From positions 1-5,564 of the forward strand of contig CAKQTE010000021.1 of assembly GCA_934276485.1 (NCBI GenBank): a DNA stretch of 5,564 nt. The letters run 5' to 3'. How positions within the stretch are numbered: the stretch's first letter is position 1; each line of letters begins with the position of its first letter. The notes beneath the pieces are model-generated. The model worked only from the letters and a program-made list of their open reading frames with translations, made no database searches and was not told the origin of the DNA. A program made the translations under genes and the position numbers. The DNA comes from an uncultured Spirochaetales bacterium. Lineage in GTDB: Bacteria > Spirochaetota > Spirochaetia > Sphaerochaetales > Sphaerochaetaceae. Shown here one piece after another: positions 1 to 5,561 of this stretch.

Positions 1-914
1 GCAGCCAGGCCGTACAGGATATAACGGATAGGATATATCGTTCTTATAACAGATTCTTCAAAGACAAGGAGAAGGGTATCAGGACATCTCCTCCAAAGAG
101 AAAGAAGGTAAGGAAATACAAGAGCATAACATACAAGCAAGCTGGATACAGGTTCCTTCCAAACCACAAGGTAAGGATTGGCAACCATATCTACAGATAC
201 TGGGATTCCTATGATGGACTACTGGAGACAGCGGATGTCCATACGATGACGATAAAGAGGAATATTCTAGGCGAGTACTTCCTGTTCATGACTGTCGATG
301 CTCCTGTCACCATGGGTGAGAACAGGGATGGGAGATATGCAGTCGGGATGGGTTTCGGGCTCAGGACATTTTTGACGCTATCGGATGGAAAAAGGATAGA
401 ATCACCAGAGTTCTTCAGGAAAGGAATAAAAGGAATCAAAAAAGCAAGTAAAGAGCTCAGTCGCAAGGAAGAAGGTAGCAATGGATACGTGAAGGCAGCA
501 AAGGCTCTCTACAGAAGGCATGAGCATATTGCCAACTGCAGACGGGATTGGTTCTTCAAGCTTGCACATGAGCTATGCTCTGCCTACAGTGTCATCGTAA
601 TTGAGGATCTGAACATCAAGGGCATGGCAAGGCTATGGGGACGCAAGGTCTGCGATTATGCATATTCAGAGTTCGTCAGGATCCTTGAGTGGATAGCATT
701 GAGGCATGGAACCGTAATCGAAAGGATTGATAGGTTCTATCCATCCTCACAGGTCTGCTCACGCTGTGGTGCACTGAATCATGAGATGAAGGATCTCAGA
801 AGGAGGACCTTCAAGTGTGAAGCCTGTTCCTTGGAAATGGACAGGGACGAAAATGCTGCCATAAATCTGAAGAACGAAGGATTGAGGATACTTAATAAAT
901 TAGAAGTGGTTTAG
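1..914 (+). CDS. tnpB: TnpB RNA-guided nuclease homologue, 5' partial, RuvC-I aspartate lost
   Basis: The frame is open from the left edge (first full codon at 3) to TAG at 912-914. The ATG at 246 is internal, because in-frame sequence upstream is also typical TnpB. TnpB proteins are RuvC-fold, omega-RNA-guided DNA nucleases of IS200/IS605 elements; they help retain the element and are not needed for strand transfer. The RuvC-II motif is present as VIVIEDLNIKGM, with the glutamate at 603-605. A four-cysteine zinc finger uses CxxC at 756-767 and CxxC at 816-827. RuvC-III follows as MDRDENAAINL near 837-869. The RuvC-I motif, normally G-x-D-x-G-L-K/R-T-F, reads VGMGFGLRTF, so the catalytic Asp is Gly (GGT, 351-353). 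A single A-to-G change would explain this. RuvC-II, RuvC-III and the finger look intact, so the protein may still bind RNA and DNA but is predicted not to cut. Either a recently disabled copy or a repurposed binder would fit. Confidence 0.9.
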   Translation, partial: SQAVQDITDRIYRSYNRFFKDKEKGIRTSPPKRKKVRKYKSITYKQAGYRFLPNHKVRIGNHIYRYWDSYDGLLETADVHTMTIKRNILGEYFLFMTVDAPVTMGENRDGRYAVGMGFGLRTFLTLSDGKRIESPEFFRKGIKGIKKASKELSRKEEGSNGYVKAAKALYRRHEHIANCRRDWFFKLAHELCSAYSVIVIEDLNIKGMARLWGRKVCDYAYSEFVRILEWIALRHGTVIERIDRFYPSSQVCSRCGALNHEMKDLRRRTFKCEACSLEMDRDENAAINLKNEGLRILNKLEVV

Positions 915-1056
915 GCCGCTTATAAATAACTGAGGCCGGGCGGGCCTCAGAGGTTCGAGATGAAGTAAGACGCCTTCGGGTGCATTCATCGCTTGCAGGG
1001 CCAGAATCCAACAGGCTTTAGCCGTTGGAGTACGTCAATAGAGAAGATAAACGCAA
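915..1056 (+). ncRNA. Putative omega RNA (reRNA) of TnpB with guide segment
   Basis: TnpB guide RNAs are read from the 3' end of tnpB through the element's right end into flanking DNA, and this segment folds accordingly. Hairpin 1 is CTGAGGCC (930-937) with GGCCTCAG (943-950) around a five-base loop. Hairpin 2 is closed by GATGAA (959-964) and TTCATC (985-990) and contains CGCC-TTCG-GGTG (971-982), a stable UUCG tetraloop. Hairpin 3 is TCCAAC (1007-1012) with GTTGGA (1024-1029), containing GGC-TTTA-GCC (1014-1023). The scaffold would end at TCAA (1035-1038) and the guide would begin at 1039, using about 16-20 bases of the disrupted gene. The 5' end is not defined and may lie inside tnpB; the 3' end is an estimate of guide length. 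Confidence 0.65.
1007..1038 (+). repeat. Right-end hairpin and TCAA terminus of the IS element
   Basis: A near-perfect palindrome, TCCAAC-A-GGC-TTTA-GCC-GTTGGA (1007-1029), is followed nine bases later by TAC GTCAA ending at 1038. Subterminal hairpins of this kind are what the Y1 transposase TnpA recognises in IS200/IS605 elements, with cleavage a few bases away. The GGCTTTAGCC core and a GTCAA end recur in many such elements. The same sequence would form the last stem of the omega RNA, so it does double duty. Confidence 0.65.
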
Positions 1057-1135
1057 AAAGTGGCTATTTGGCTCATTCGGAATGGCTATCATTGCAGCCA
1101 TTTTATCAATGATTATGGCTATGGTGACAAACTAA
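1039..1135 (+). pseudogene. 3' remnant of a membrane-protein gene truncated by the IS element
   Basis: Immediately right of the predicted IS end, the frame running 1040-1135 reads RxDKRKK-like basic residues and then a single hydrophobic helix (WLFGSFGMAIIAAILSMIMA) before a TAA stop at 1133-1135. A basic cluster followed by a helix of about 20 residues and a short polar tail is typical of the C-terminus of a polytopic membrane protein. The stop codon overlaps the ribosome binding site of the methyltransferase gene, and only 11 bases separate stop and start, which is ordinary operon packing. I infer that a membrane protein gene led this operon and was split by the insertion, with its 5' part outside the window. 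The family cannot be named from 31 residues. Chance hydrophobic reading is the alternative. Confidence 0.55.
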
Positions 1136-1143
1136 AGGAGGTG
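1134..1143 (+). promoter_or_regulatory. Strong Shine-Dalgarno site that fixes the methyltransferase start
   Basis: AAAGGAGGTG is an almost full complement of the 16S rRNA 3' end and lies just before ATG at 1147. It decides the start in favour of 1147 over the in-frame GTG at 1060, which has no such site and would add residues that do not fit the family. Confidence 0.85.
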
Positions 1144-1146
1144 CTT

Positions 1147-1989
1147 ATGAAACACAAAATTGAAAAAAACAGCGTACAGGAAACATTGGTAATTCCTCTA
1201 TATGCACTAAAAATCTGTTCAGAGCTTTATCCTAATATATATAAGGACGAAACAGCCATCAATCTGATAAATAATCTTGACTATGATTTTTCAGAACAGG
1301 AGAAGAAATCGCAGAGTTTATTTGAGCGCTTTGGCGCATTGGAAGTTGCAACAAGACAAAATGATTTGGAATGGGAAGTAAGGGATTATCTGAAAACAAA
1401 CCCGAATGCAGCTGTTGTCAATCTAGGATGCGGTTTGGATAACACTGGGAGACGATGCGATAACGGTAGTTGCAAGATATACAATCTGGACTTTCCTGAT
1501 GTCATTGCTGTGCGTAATGAGCTATTGCCAGCGATGGAACGAGAGCAAAATATTCCATGCAATCTGAACGATACATCTTGGTTTAGACAAATCGATTCAT
1601 CTAGTGGCGTGGTATTCTTTGCATCCGGCGTCTTCTATTACTTTCTTTCAGAAGAAGTAAAAGCTTTGGTACGAAATATGGCAAAAGCCTTTTCTGGAGG
1701 GGTATTGGTATTCGATGCTGCAAACAAAACAGCTGTAAAGATGATTTCGAAGACTTGGCTCAAGAATGCAAAGATCAAGGATGTAGGTGCATATTTCGCA
1801 GTTTCAGATGCGAAATCGGAGCTTTCAAAATGGGATAGTTCCATTCAAGTCTCCAGCAGAGGATACTTGCTGGGGTACAACGACCTAAAGGACCATTCGA
1901 TCAGTAGCTTTTTCCGCCTTCTTGCTAAAGTTGGTGACAGGATGATGAAAATGCAGATTGTAAAGATAAAATTTGGAGAAAAACCATGA
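1147..1989 (+). CDS. Class I SAM-dependent methyltransferase, LCM/TcmP O-methyltransferase type
   Basis: The protein has 280 residues from the ATG chosen by its ribosome binding site. It is a soluble Rossmann-fold methyltransferase that would transfer a methyl group from S-adenosylmethionine. Motif I is VVNLGCGLDNTGRR (about residues 90-103), and the acidic SAM-ribose region YNLDFPDV follows at 112-119. FFASGVFYYF (157-166) and GGVLVFDAAN (184-193) mark later core strands. The N-L-D-F-P-D pattern after a GCGLDxxxxR loop is characteristic of the leucine carboxyl methyltransferase/TcmP group (PF04072-like), whose members methylate protein C-termini or the oxygen of small aromatic molecules. The substrate here is unknown. 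The final ATGA is shared with the start of the next gene, a 4-base overlap that implies translational coupling. No secretion signal is seen, so it should act in the cytoplasm. Confidence 0.85.
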   Translation: MKHKIEKNSVQETLVIPLYALKICSELYPNIYKDETAINLINNLDYDFSEQEKKSQSLFERFGALEVATRQNDLEWEVRDYLKTNPNAAVVNLGCGLDNTGRRCDNGSCKIYNLDFPDVIAVRNELLPAMEREQNIPCNLNDTSWFRQIDSSSGVVFFASGVFYYFLSEEVKALVRNMAKAFSGGVLVFDAANKTAVKMISKTWLKNAKIKDVGAYFAVSDAKSELSKWDSSIQVSSRGYLLGYNDLKDHSISSFFRLLAKVGDRMMKMQIVKIKFGEKP

Positions 1990-2717
1990 AATCAAACAAA
2001 GAGAAAAAGGCATTGATTGCTGGTGTGATTGGCTGCCTTCTATATGTAATTGGCGACTATTTGTATGCTGCAATAAACAAATACCAAAGTTCAGAGACCA
2101 TTGGAATGGTAATCAGAGTTGCTTTTCTTGATATGGCTACTTGGCGAATGATGCTAAGCATAATTTGCGGAATTGTTGGAACATTTCTCTATTACATAGG
2201 CTTTCACCAAATGTGGGAGTTGCTAATAATTCATATATCTGATGATAAGCAACAAAAATGGCTCAAAGGCTTTCAACTATCATACCTAACTGGCACAGTT
2301 TGTTGGGGATATGTACACGCCATGTTCATGAACATTGCCTTGATTTTCAAGTTTGTATTCGAAAAATATGGCAATGTACAAGCAGCTGCTGAAATTGCAA
2401 ACAAGGTCTTTTATTGCAATGCAGGAGTAATGCTCGTGGCATTTCTTTTGGGAGATGGAGTATTGTCACTTGTGATGCTTGTGATGATTTGGAAAAAGAT
2501 GCTTCCATTAAAAACAACAAAACAAAGAATCCTTGCATCCTTTTGCAATCCAATCGTATCAGCAGGAATCATAGGGAACCTATTCACTCTCCTTCCATGG
2601 CCACTGAATCAGATAGATATTGGATCAGAATCTTCAGGGCATCTTCTGGTCCTTATTCTTGGCATGATTCTATTGCAGGAAATGATTAAAACAGGAGAGT
2701 TGATGGAGGAAAAATAA
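1986..2717 (+). CDS. Six-helix membrane protein, DUF6796-like
   Basis: The protein has 243 residues, starting at an ATG that overlaps the methyltransferase stop and is served by TGGAG at 1974-1978. After a basic N-terminus (KEKK) there are about six hydrophobic helices: residues 9-30, 54-75, 97-122, 142-170, 185-205 and 217-233. A GD pair near the end of helix 1 (GDYLY) and another inside helix 4 (LLGDGVL) are acidic residues within or next to the membrane. A short cytoplasmic-looking KKMLPLKTTKQR loop precedes helix 5. The overall look recalls the DUF6796 family, an uncharacterised integral membrane family of this size, though that name rests on memory rather than a search. No catalytic motif or transporter signature is visible. 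Its place between a methyltransferase and a thiazoline-hydrolase-like protein suggests a shared pathway, but its function is unknown. Confidence 0.8.
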   Translation: MKSNKEKKALIAGVIGCLLYVIGDYLYAAINKYQSSETIGMVIRVAFLDMATWRMMLSIICGIVGTFLYYIGFHQMWELLIIHISDDKQQKWLKGFQLSYLTGTVCWGYVHAMFMNIALIFKFVFEKYGNVQAAAEIANKVFYCNAGVMLVAFLLGDGVLSLVMLVMIWKKMLPLKTTKQRILASFCNPIVSAGIIGNLFTLLPWPLNQIDIGSESSGHLLVLILGMILLQEMIKTGELMEEK

Positions 2718-3364
2718 TGAAGTATACAAAAATGCCTATGGGCATGTGGGTTCTGTTTGTAAGTTCTTTTAGAAAACAACTGACAGATGTATTGGGTTAT
2801 GAAGAAAATAATGCAAAAACCATTACAAGAAATGCAAAGCGGAAATATAAAGAAATCATTCGAGAACTGCCAGATTTTGAAAAAGGCGATCGCTTTCAAG
2901 CAAACATTGTTAGTGCAGCCATGCTTTGTGCTTTCATTCTCTCAATGCCTAGGCGTCCTAATGAAGATCTCCTATCAATATACTATGCCAAAGCTATGAT
3001 GACAAAGCCAATGCAAATCTTCTGCCGTAAGAGTGGGAGGAAAAAGTTCACAGCAAAAGACATTGCCAATATGAAGGAAACTGCCCTCTTTAAAGCTGCA
3101 GATAGAAACCCCTATTCCTGGAACATGGACTTTATCGAATACAAAGACGGAAGTGGATACGAAGGGAGATTCACTAAATGTGGAATCTGCACCTTGATGA
3201 AAGAATATAGGCTATATGATCTGACTCCTGCCTTGTGCAGACTAGATTACACCATGAGCGAAGCTGGTGGCGTTACAGACTTTGTGCGCAGATACACGCT
3301 TGCATCCGGCGGTCCATATTGCGACTGCGGTTACAAAAAGAAAATCAATAAGGAGAAGATATAA
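2717..3364 (+). CDS. L-2-amino-thiazoline-4-carboxylic acid hydrolase family protein
   Basis: The protein has 215 residues. Its ATG overlaps the previous stop by one base (TAATG), and GGAGG at 2705-2709 serves as ribosome binding site. The founding enzyme of the family opens the ring of L-2-amino-thiazoline-4-carboxylate during its conversion to cysteine in Pseudomonas; most family members are untested. Recognition rests on the C-terminal half: ADRNPYSWNMDF (128-139), FTKCGICTLMKE (152-163), YDLTPALCRLDYTM (167-180), and the Cys-rich end SGGPYCDCGYKKK (197-209). Seven cysteines occur (71, 103, 155, 158, 174, 202, 204); the CxxC and CxC pairs could bind a metal or act in catalysis. The N-terminal half is mainly helical and, despite a hydrophobic MPMGMWVLFVSS stretch, lacks a clear signal peptide. 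Coupled to its upstream neighbours, it may share their substrate. The family assignment is fairly sure; the reaction is not. Confidence 0.75.
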   Translation: MKYTKMPMGMWVLFVSSFRKQLTDVLGYEENNAKTITRNAKRKYKEIIRELPDFEKGDRFQANIVSAAMLCAFILSMPRRPNEDLLSIYYAKAMMTKPMQIFCRKSGRKKFTAKDIANMKETALFKAADRNPYSWNMDFIEYKDGSGYEGRFTKCGICTLMKEYRLYDLTPALCRLDYTMSEAGGVTDFVRRYTLASGGPYCDCGYKKKINKEKI

Positions 3365-3366
3365 AT

Positions 3367-3627
3367 ATGATTAAAACCATAGTAAAGGTTTCTGGCATGG
3401 CATGCTCTATGTGTGAGGTGCATATCAATGACACAATTCGTCGTGCATTCCCTTCTGTGAATGTTTCATCATCACATTCAAAAGGAGAAACTGTGATTAT
3501 CTCTAAAGAGCCTTTGGATGAAGATGCAATTCGCAAAGCAATAAATGAAACAGGTTATACAGCAGGAGATATCACAATAGCGCCATACGAGAAGAAAAGC
3601 CTGTTCTCTTTTTTGAAAAAGCGATAG
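3367..3627 (+). CDS. Heavy-metal-associated (HMA) domain protein, CopZ-like
   Basis: This is a small protein of 86 residues with one ferredoxin-like HMA domain. The metal site is GMACSMC (residues 10-16), the classical GMxCxxC loop that binds Cu(I) or another soft metal through its two cysteines. The later TGYTAGDI segment (62-69) matches the end of the domain, and a basic tail (KKSLFSFLKKR) follows. Such free-standing HMA proteins act as cytoplasmic metal chaperones handing metal to P-type ATPases or regulators. No P-type ATPase is present in the window; the neighbours are the Cys-rich hydrolase-like protein upstream and an ABC half-transporter downstream. The start lies 2 bases after the previous stop, with AGGAG at 3351-3355 somewhat distant (11 bases), so translation may partly rely on coupling. 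The gene ends with TAG. Which metal is bound cannot be told from sequence. Confidence 0.85.
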   Translation: MIKTIVKVSGMACSMCEVHINDTIRRAFPSVNVSSSHSKGETVIISKEPLDEDAIRKAINETGYTAGDITIAPYEKKSLFSFLKKR

Positions 3628-3637
3628 TTGTTTATTT

Positions 3638-3666
3638 TTGACTACATAGTTAGTCTCTACTAACCT
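3638..3666 (+). promoter_or_regulatory. Possible sigma-70-like promoter before the ABC gene
   Basis: TTGACT (3638-3643) matches five of six bases of a -35 box. A 17-base spacer leads to TAACCT (3661-3666), a weak -10 with the conserved TA and final T. Transcription would start near 3673, giving a very short leader before the AGGAG site. In an archaeon, the T-rich TTTATTTTT at 3631-3639 might act as the TATA-like element instead. The gap is only 58 bases, so readthrough from the upstream operon is also possible. Confidence 0.3.
3649..3664. promoter_or_regulatory. Perfect 16-base dyad, candidate repressor operator
   Basis: GTTAGT-CTCT-ACTAAC is a perfect inverted repeat with six-base arms and a four-base spacer. 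It lies between the possible -35 and overlaps the possible -10 of the ABC gene, the position of a classical repressor operator. TTAG/CTAACCTA half-sites resemble those of DtxR/IdeR-type iron regulators (TTAGGTTAG-N-CTAACCTAA), but the spacing is different. A metal-responsive or TetR-type regulator would suit the neighbouring genes. As an RNA hairpin it is too weak to be a terminator. Confidence 0.35.
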
Positions 3667-3674
3667 ACTGACAT

Positions 3675-3679
3675 AGGAG
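3675..3679 (+). promoter_or_regulatory. Ribosome binding site supporting a TTG start
   Basis: AGGAG sits six bases before TTG at 3686. The TTG-initiated reading starts the family's usual N-terminus (LSRLLEYAGKYR), and the first in-frame ATG comes much later at residue 68, within the membrane domain. Confidence 0.75.
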
Positions 3680-3685
3680 TTTCCT

Positions 3686-5467
3686 TTGAAAAAACAATCC
3701 AATTTATCAAGACTTTTAGAATATGCAGGAAAATATAGAATCCTGACATATCTTTCATGGATATTATCTTCATCCAGTGCTTTCATTGCACTTGTGCCAT
3801 TCTGGTACATATGGCATATTCTCAAAGAGGTTATAGAGGTCACACCTCTGTATGAGAATGCTATTCATGTGAAGCATTATGGCTGGATGGCAGTAATATT
3901 TTCTATAACTGCAGTGCTTACATACATTGCTGGTTTGATGTGTTCACACCTTGCTGCATTCCGCATTGCTACAAATATGCGATTGACTATGATGAAGCAC
4001 ATTACTACTCTTCCTTTAGGTGCAATTGAACAATTTGGTAGTGGAAAGCTACGTCGCACGATCTCGGAAACTGCGGGAGCTGCAGAAACATATCTAGCAC
4101 ACCAACTTCCAGACAAAGCAAGAGCTATAGCTACGATCATAGGGCTCATTACTTTACTGTTGACATTCGATTGGAGAATGGGGCTGTTGAGTCTTGCACC
4201 AGTTATTCTTGCATTTGCTGTTATGACAACCATGACTGGAAAAGGAATGCAAGATAAGATGACACAGTACCAAAACGCACTTGCAGATATGTCAAATGAA
4301 GCAGTTGAATATGTGCGTGGTATTCCTGTTGTTAAGACTTTTGGTCAAACAGTATTCTCTTTTAAAAAATTCAAAGAGAGCATTGACAAATACGAGCATT
4401 GGGTAATCGCATATACAAAGCAGCTACGCTGGCCAATGACATTTTATACGCTTGCAGTAAACAGTGTATTTGTGTTTATGATTGCAGGAGGATTTTTGTT
4501 CTATAGTGGAATTGATGACAAAAGCACCCTTTTGAACCTACTCTTCTACATTATCATAACGCCAGTAATCTCACTGACTCTTACAAAGCTTATGTATATG
4601 AGTGAAAACAACATGATTGTACAAGACGCATTCACTCGCATTGACAAGGTGCTACAAAGTCCATCCCTGTCTCAATCAGACACTCCTATGAATCCTAAAG
4701 ATAGTTCATTAAAACTGACCCATGTCACATTTAGCTATGATGGCGTAAAAAATGCTATCGAAGATGTATCCTTATCAATTGGCCCAGGTCAAAAAGTTGC
4801 ATTCGTGGGTCCATCTGGTGGAGGGAAATCCACGCTTGCATCTCTCATTGCACGATTTTTCGATCCTCAGAAAGGATCCATTCTGATAGGAGGCGTAAAC
4901 GTTAAAGACATTGATAAAGACGAACTAATGAATACAGTTTCCTTTGTATTTCAAAGCAGTCATCTTATCAAAGGAAGTATCCTGGACAATGTACGAATGG
5001 GGAAACCTGATGCTACGGAAAAAGAAGTACTGGACGCACTTAAAGATGCTCAATGCATGGATATCATTGATAAATTTCCTAACGGTGTAAATACAATTAT
5101 CGGTTCAGATGGAATCTACCTCTCAGGAGGAGAGTGCCAAAGGATTGCCATTGCCCGAGCAATGCTTAAAAACGCACCAATATTGATTCTTGATGAAGCT
5201 ACAGCTTTTGCAGATCCAGACAATGAAATTAAGGTACAAAAAGCATTCAACAATCTAGCAAAAGGACGAACAGTCATCATGATTGCTCATAGGTTATCAA
5301 CAATCGTGAATACTGACTGTATATTCGTTTTAAATGACGCCAATCTTGTGGAAAGCGGTAGTTTCAAAGAGTTGTCAGAGAGTAAAGACAGCCTATTTGG
5401 AACCATGTGGAGAGACTACAAACAATCCATAAATTGGAGAGGAAATTGCAAAAGTCAAATCTCGTGA
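3686..5467 (+). CDS. ABC half-transporter, membrane domain fused to ATPase, IrtAB/YbtPQ-like
   Basis: The protein has 593 residues, the usual length for a half-transporter that must dimerise. The membrane domain (about 1-320) has six helices with hydrophobic runs near 20-45, 66-88, 145-160, 164-184, 251-273 and 280-300. The ATPase domain (about 342-580) is complete: Walker A GPSGGGKS (375-382), Q-loop Gln 423 in FVFQSSHL, signature LSGGECQR (479-486), Walker B ILILDE (499-504), D-loop FADPD (508-512) and switch His 535 in IAHRLST. The DEATAFADPDNE wording and GIYLSGGE resemble the exporter-fold importers IrtA/IrtB and YbtP/YbtQ, which carry iron-siderophores inward. IrtAB and YbtPQ work as two-protein pairs; here no intact partner follows, since terminator-like hairpins come directly after the stop. 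It may form a homodimer or pair with a protein elsewhere. The last residues (WRGNCKSQIS) look unlike the usual tail, hinting at a 3' frameshift. The substrate is not deducible. Confidence 0.88.
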   Translation: MKKQSNLSRLLEYAGKYRILTYLSWILSSSSAFIALVPFWYIWHILKEVIEVTPLYENAIHVKHYGWMAVIFSITAVLTYIAGLMCSHLAAFRIATNMRLTMMKHITTLPLGAIEQFGSGKLRRTISETAGAAETYLAHQLPDKARAIATIIGLITLLLTFDWRMGLLSLAPVILAFAVMTTMTGKGMQDKMTQYQNALADMSNEAVEYVRGIPVVKTFGQTVFSFKKFKESIDKYEHWVIAYTKQLRWPMTFYTLAVNSVFVFMIAGGFLFYSGIDDKSTLLNLLFYIIITPVISLTLTKLMYMSENNMIVQDAFTRIDKVLQSPSLSQSDTPMNPKDSSLKLTHVTFSYDGVKNAIEDVSLSIGPGQKVAFVGPSGGGKSTLASLIARFFDPQKGSILIGGVNVKDIDKDELMNTVSFVFQSSHLIKGSILDNVRMGKPDATEKEVLDALKDAQCMDIIDKFPNGVNTIIGSDGIYLSGGECQRIAIARAMLKNAPILILDEATAFADPDNEIKVQKAFNNLAKGRTVIMIAHRLSTIVNTDCIFVLNDANLVESGSFKELSESKDSLFGTMWRDYKQSINWRGNCKSQIS

Positions 5468-5549
5468 AGAAATATACAGATTTTGGTGCATGATTATGCA
5501 CTTTTATAGAGTCTGGGGCCTGCTTGTTGCATGTTTATTGCAACGCTAG
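5433..5549 (+). pseudogene. Short open frame overlapping the ABC 3' end, possible gene relic
   Basis: In the frame one base off the ABC gene, codons from 5433 to TAG at 5547-5549 read IGEEIAKVKSREEIYRF and then a hydrophobic run with WGLLVACLL near the end. A charged start followed by a membrane-like stretch resembles either the start of a transporter partner or a shifted tail of the ABC protein. There is no ATG, GTG or TTG near its beginning. ATT at 5445 has GGAG (5436-5439) five bases ahead, which would suit an ATG mutated to ATT. It is equally possible that this is chance coding over a terminator region. Confidence 0.25.
5486..5505 (+). terminator. Small hairpin with T-run after the ABC gene
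   Basis: GTGCAT (5486-5491), loop GATT and ATGCAC (5496-5501) are followed by TTTT (5502-5505). The stem is short with moderate GC, so it is a weak terminator at best, possibly a first stage before the stronger hairpin just downstream. Confidence 0.4.
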
Positions 5550-5561
5550 TAGGTCCTTTTT
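5516..5561 (+). terminator. Intrinsic terminator ending the ABC transcript
   Basis: A two-part stem pairs GGGCCTGCT (5516-5524) with AGTAGGTCC (5548-5556), allowing two G-U pairs. An inner stem pairs GTTGCA (5526-5531) with TGCAAC (5539-5544) around a seven-base loop. Five Ts (5557-5561) follow directly. This is the layout of a bacterial rho-independent terminator and suggests that the transcription unit ends here. If the host is an archaeon, the T-run alone could act and the hairpin would be less meaningful. Confidence 0.6.

Larger units (their letters stand above)
1..1038 (+). mobile_element. IS200/IS605-family element, right-hand part, left end outside window
   Basis: The stretch contains the downstream part of a tnpB gene followed by a structured non-coding tail. 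It closes with a hairpin (1007-1029) and GAGTACGTCAA, in the manner of many IS200/IS605 right ends. TCAA at 1035-1038 is the likely right cleavage site, as in IS608, which cuts at TCAA. No tnpA (Y1 transposase) is visible, so this may be an IS1341-type tnpB-only element or tnpA may lie to the left. Codon use differs from the genes to the right: arginine is mostly AGG/AGA and the DNA is visibly richer in G. The element has cut into a host gene whose last codons remain at 1039-1135. The exact right boundary is inferred from family resemblance, since the left end is not available for comparison. Confidence 0.8.

Noticed and set aside
246..248. ATG at 246 as the tnpB start
   Set aside because: In-frame sequence upstream to base 3 is uninterrupted and TnpB-like, so this is an internal methionine.
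1060..1146. GTG start at 1060 extending the methyltransferase by 29 residues
   Set aside because: It has no ribosome binding site, the extra residues are out of frame with the membrane-protein tail that better explains this DNA, and ATG 1147 has an almost ideal AAAGGAGGTG.
2414..2689. Plus-strand open frame of 91 codons inside the DUF6796-like gene
   Set aside because: It is a low-complexity polar reading in an alternate frame fully inside a convincing membrane-protein gene.
3353..3361. GAGAAGATA match to the predicted TnpB guide (1041-1049)
   Set aside because: Only nine bases match, the first two guide bases differ and the sequence is purine-rich; chance is sufficient.
3649..3664. Dyad as a terminator for the HMA gene
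   Set aside because: The six-base AT-rich stem is weak and is followed by CTACTG, not a T-run.
3478..3843. Minus-strand open frame of 121 codons opposite the HMA and ABC genes
   Set aside because: It lies antisense to two well-supported genes, covers the promoter gap and shows no family motif.
3877..4233. Minus-strand open frame of 118 codons within the ABC gene
   Set aside because: It is a mirror of the transporter membrane domain with no ribosome binding site or recognisable domain.
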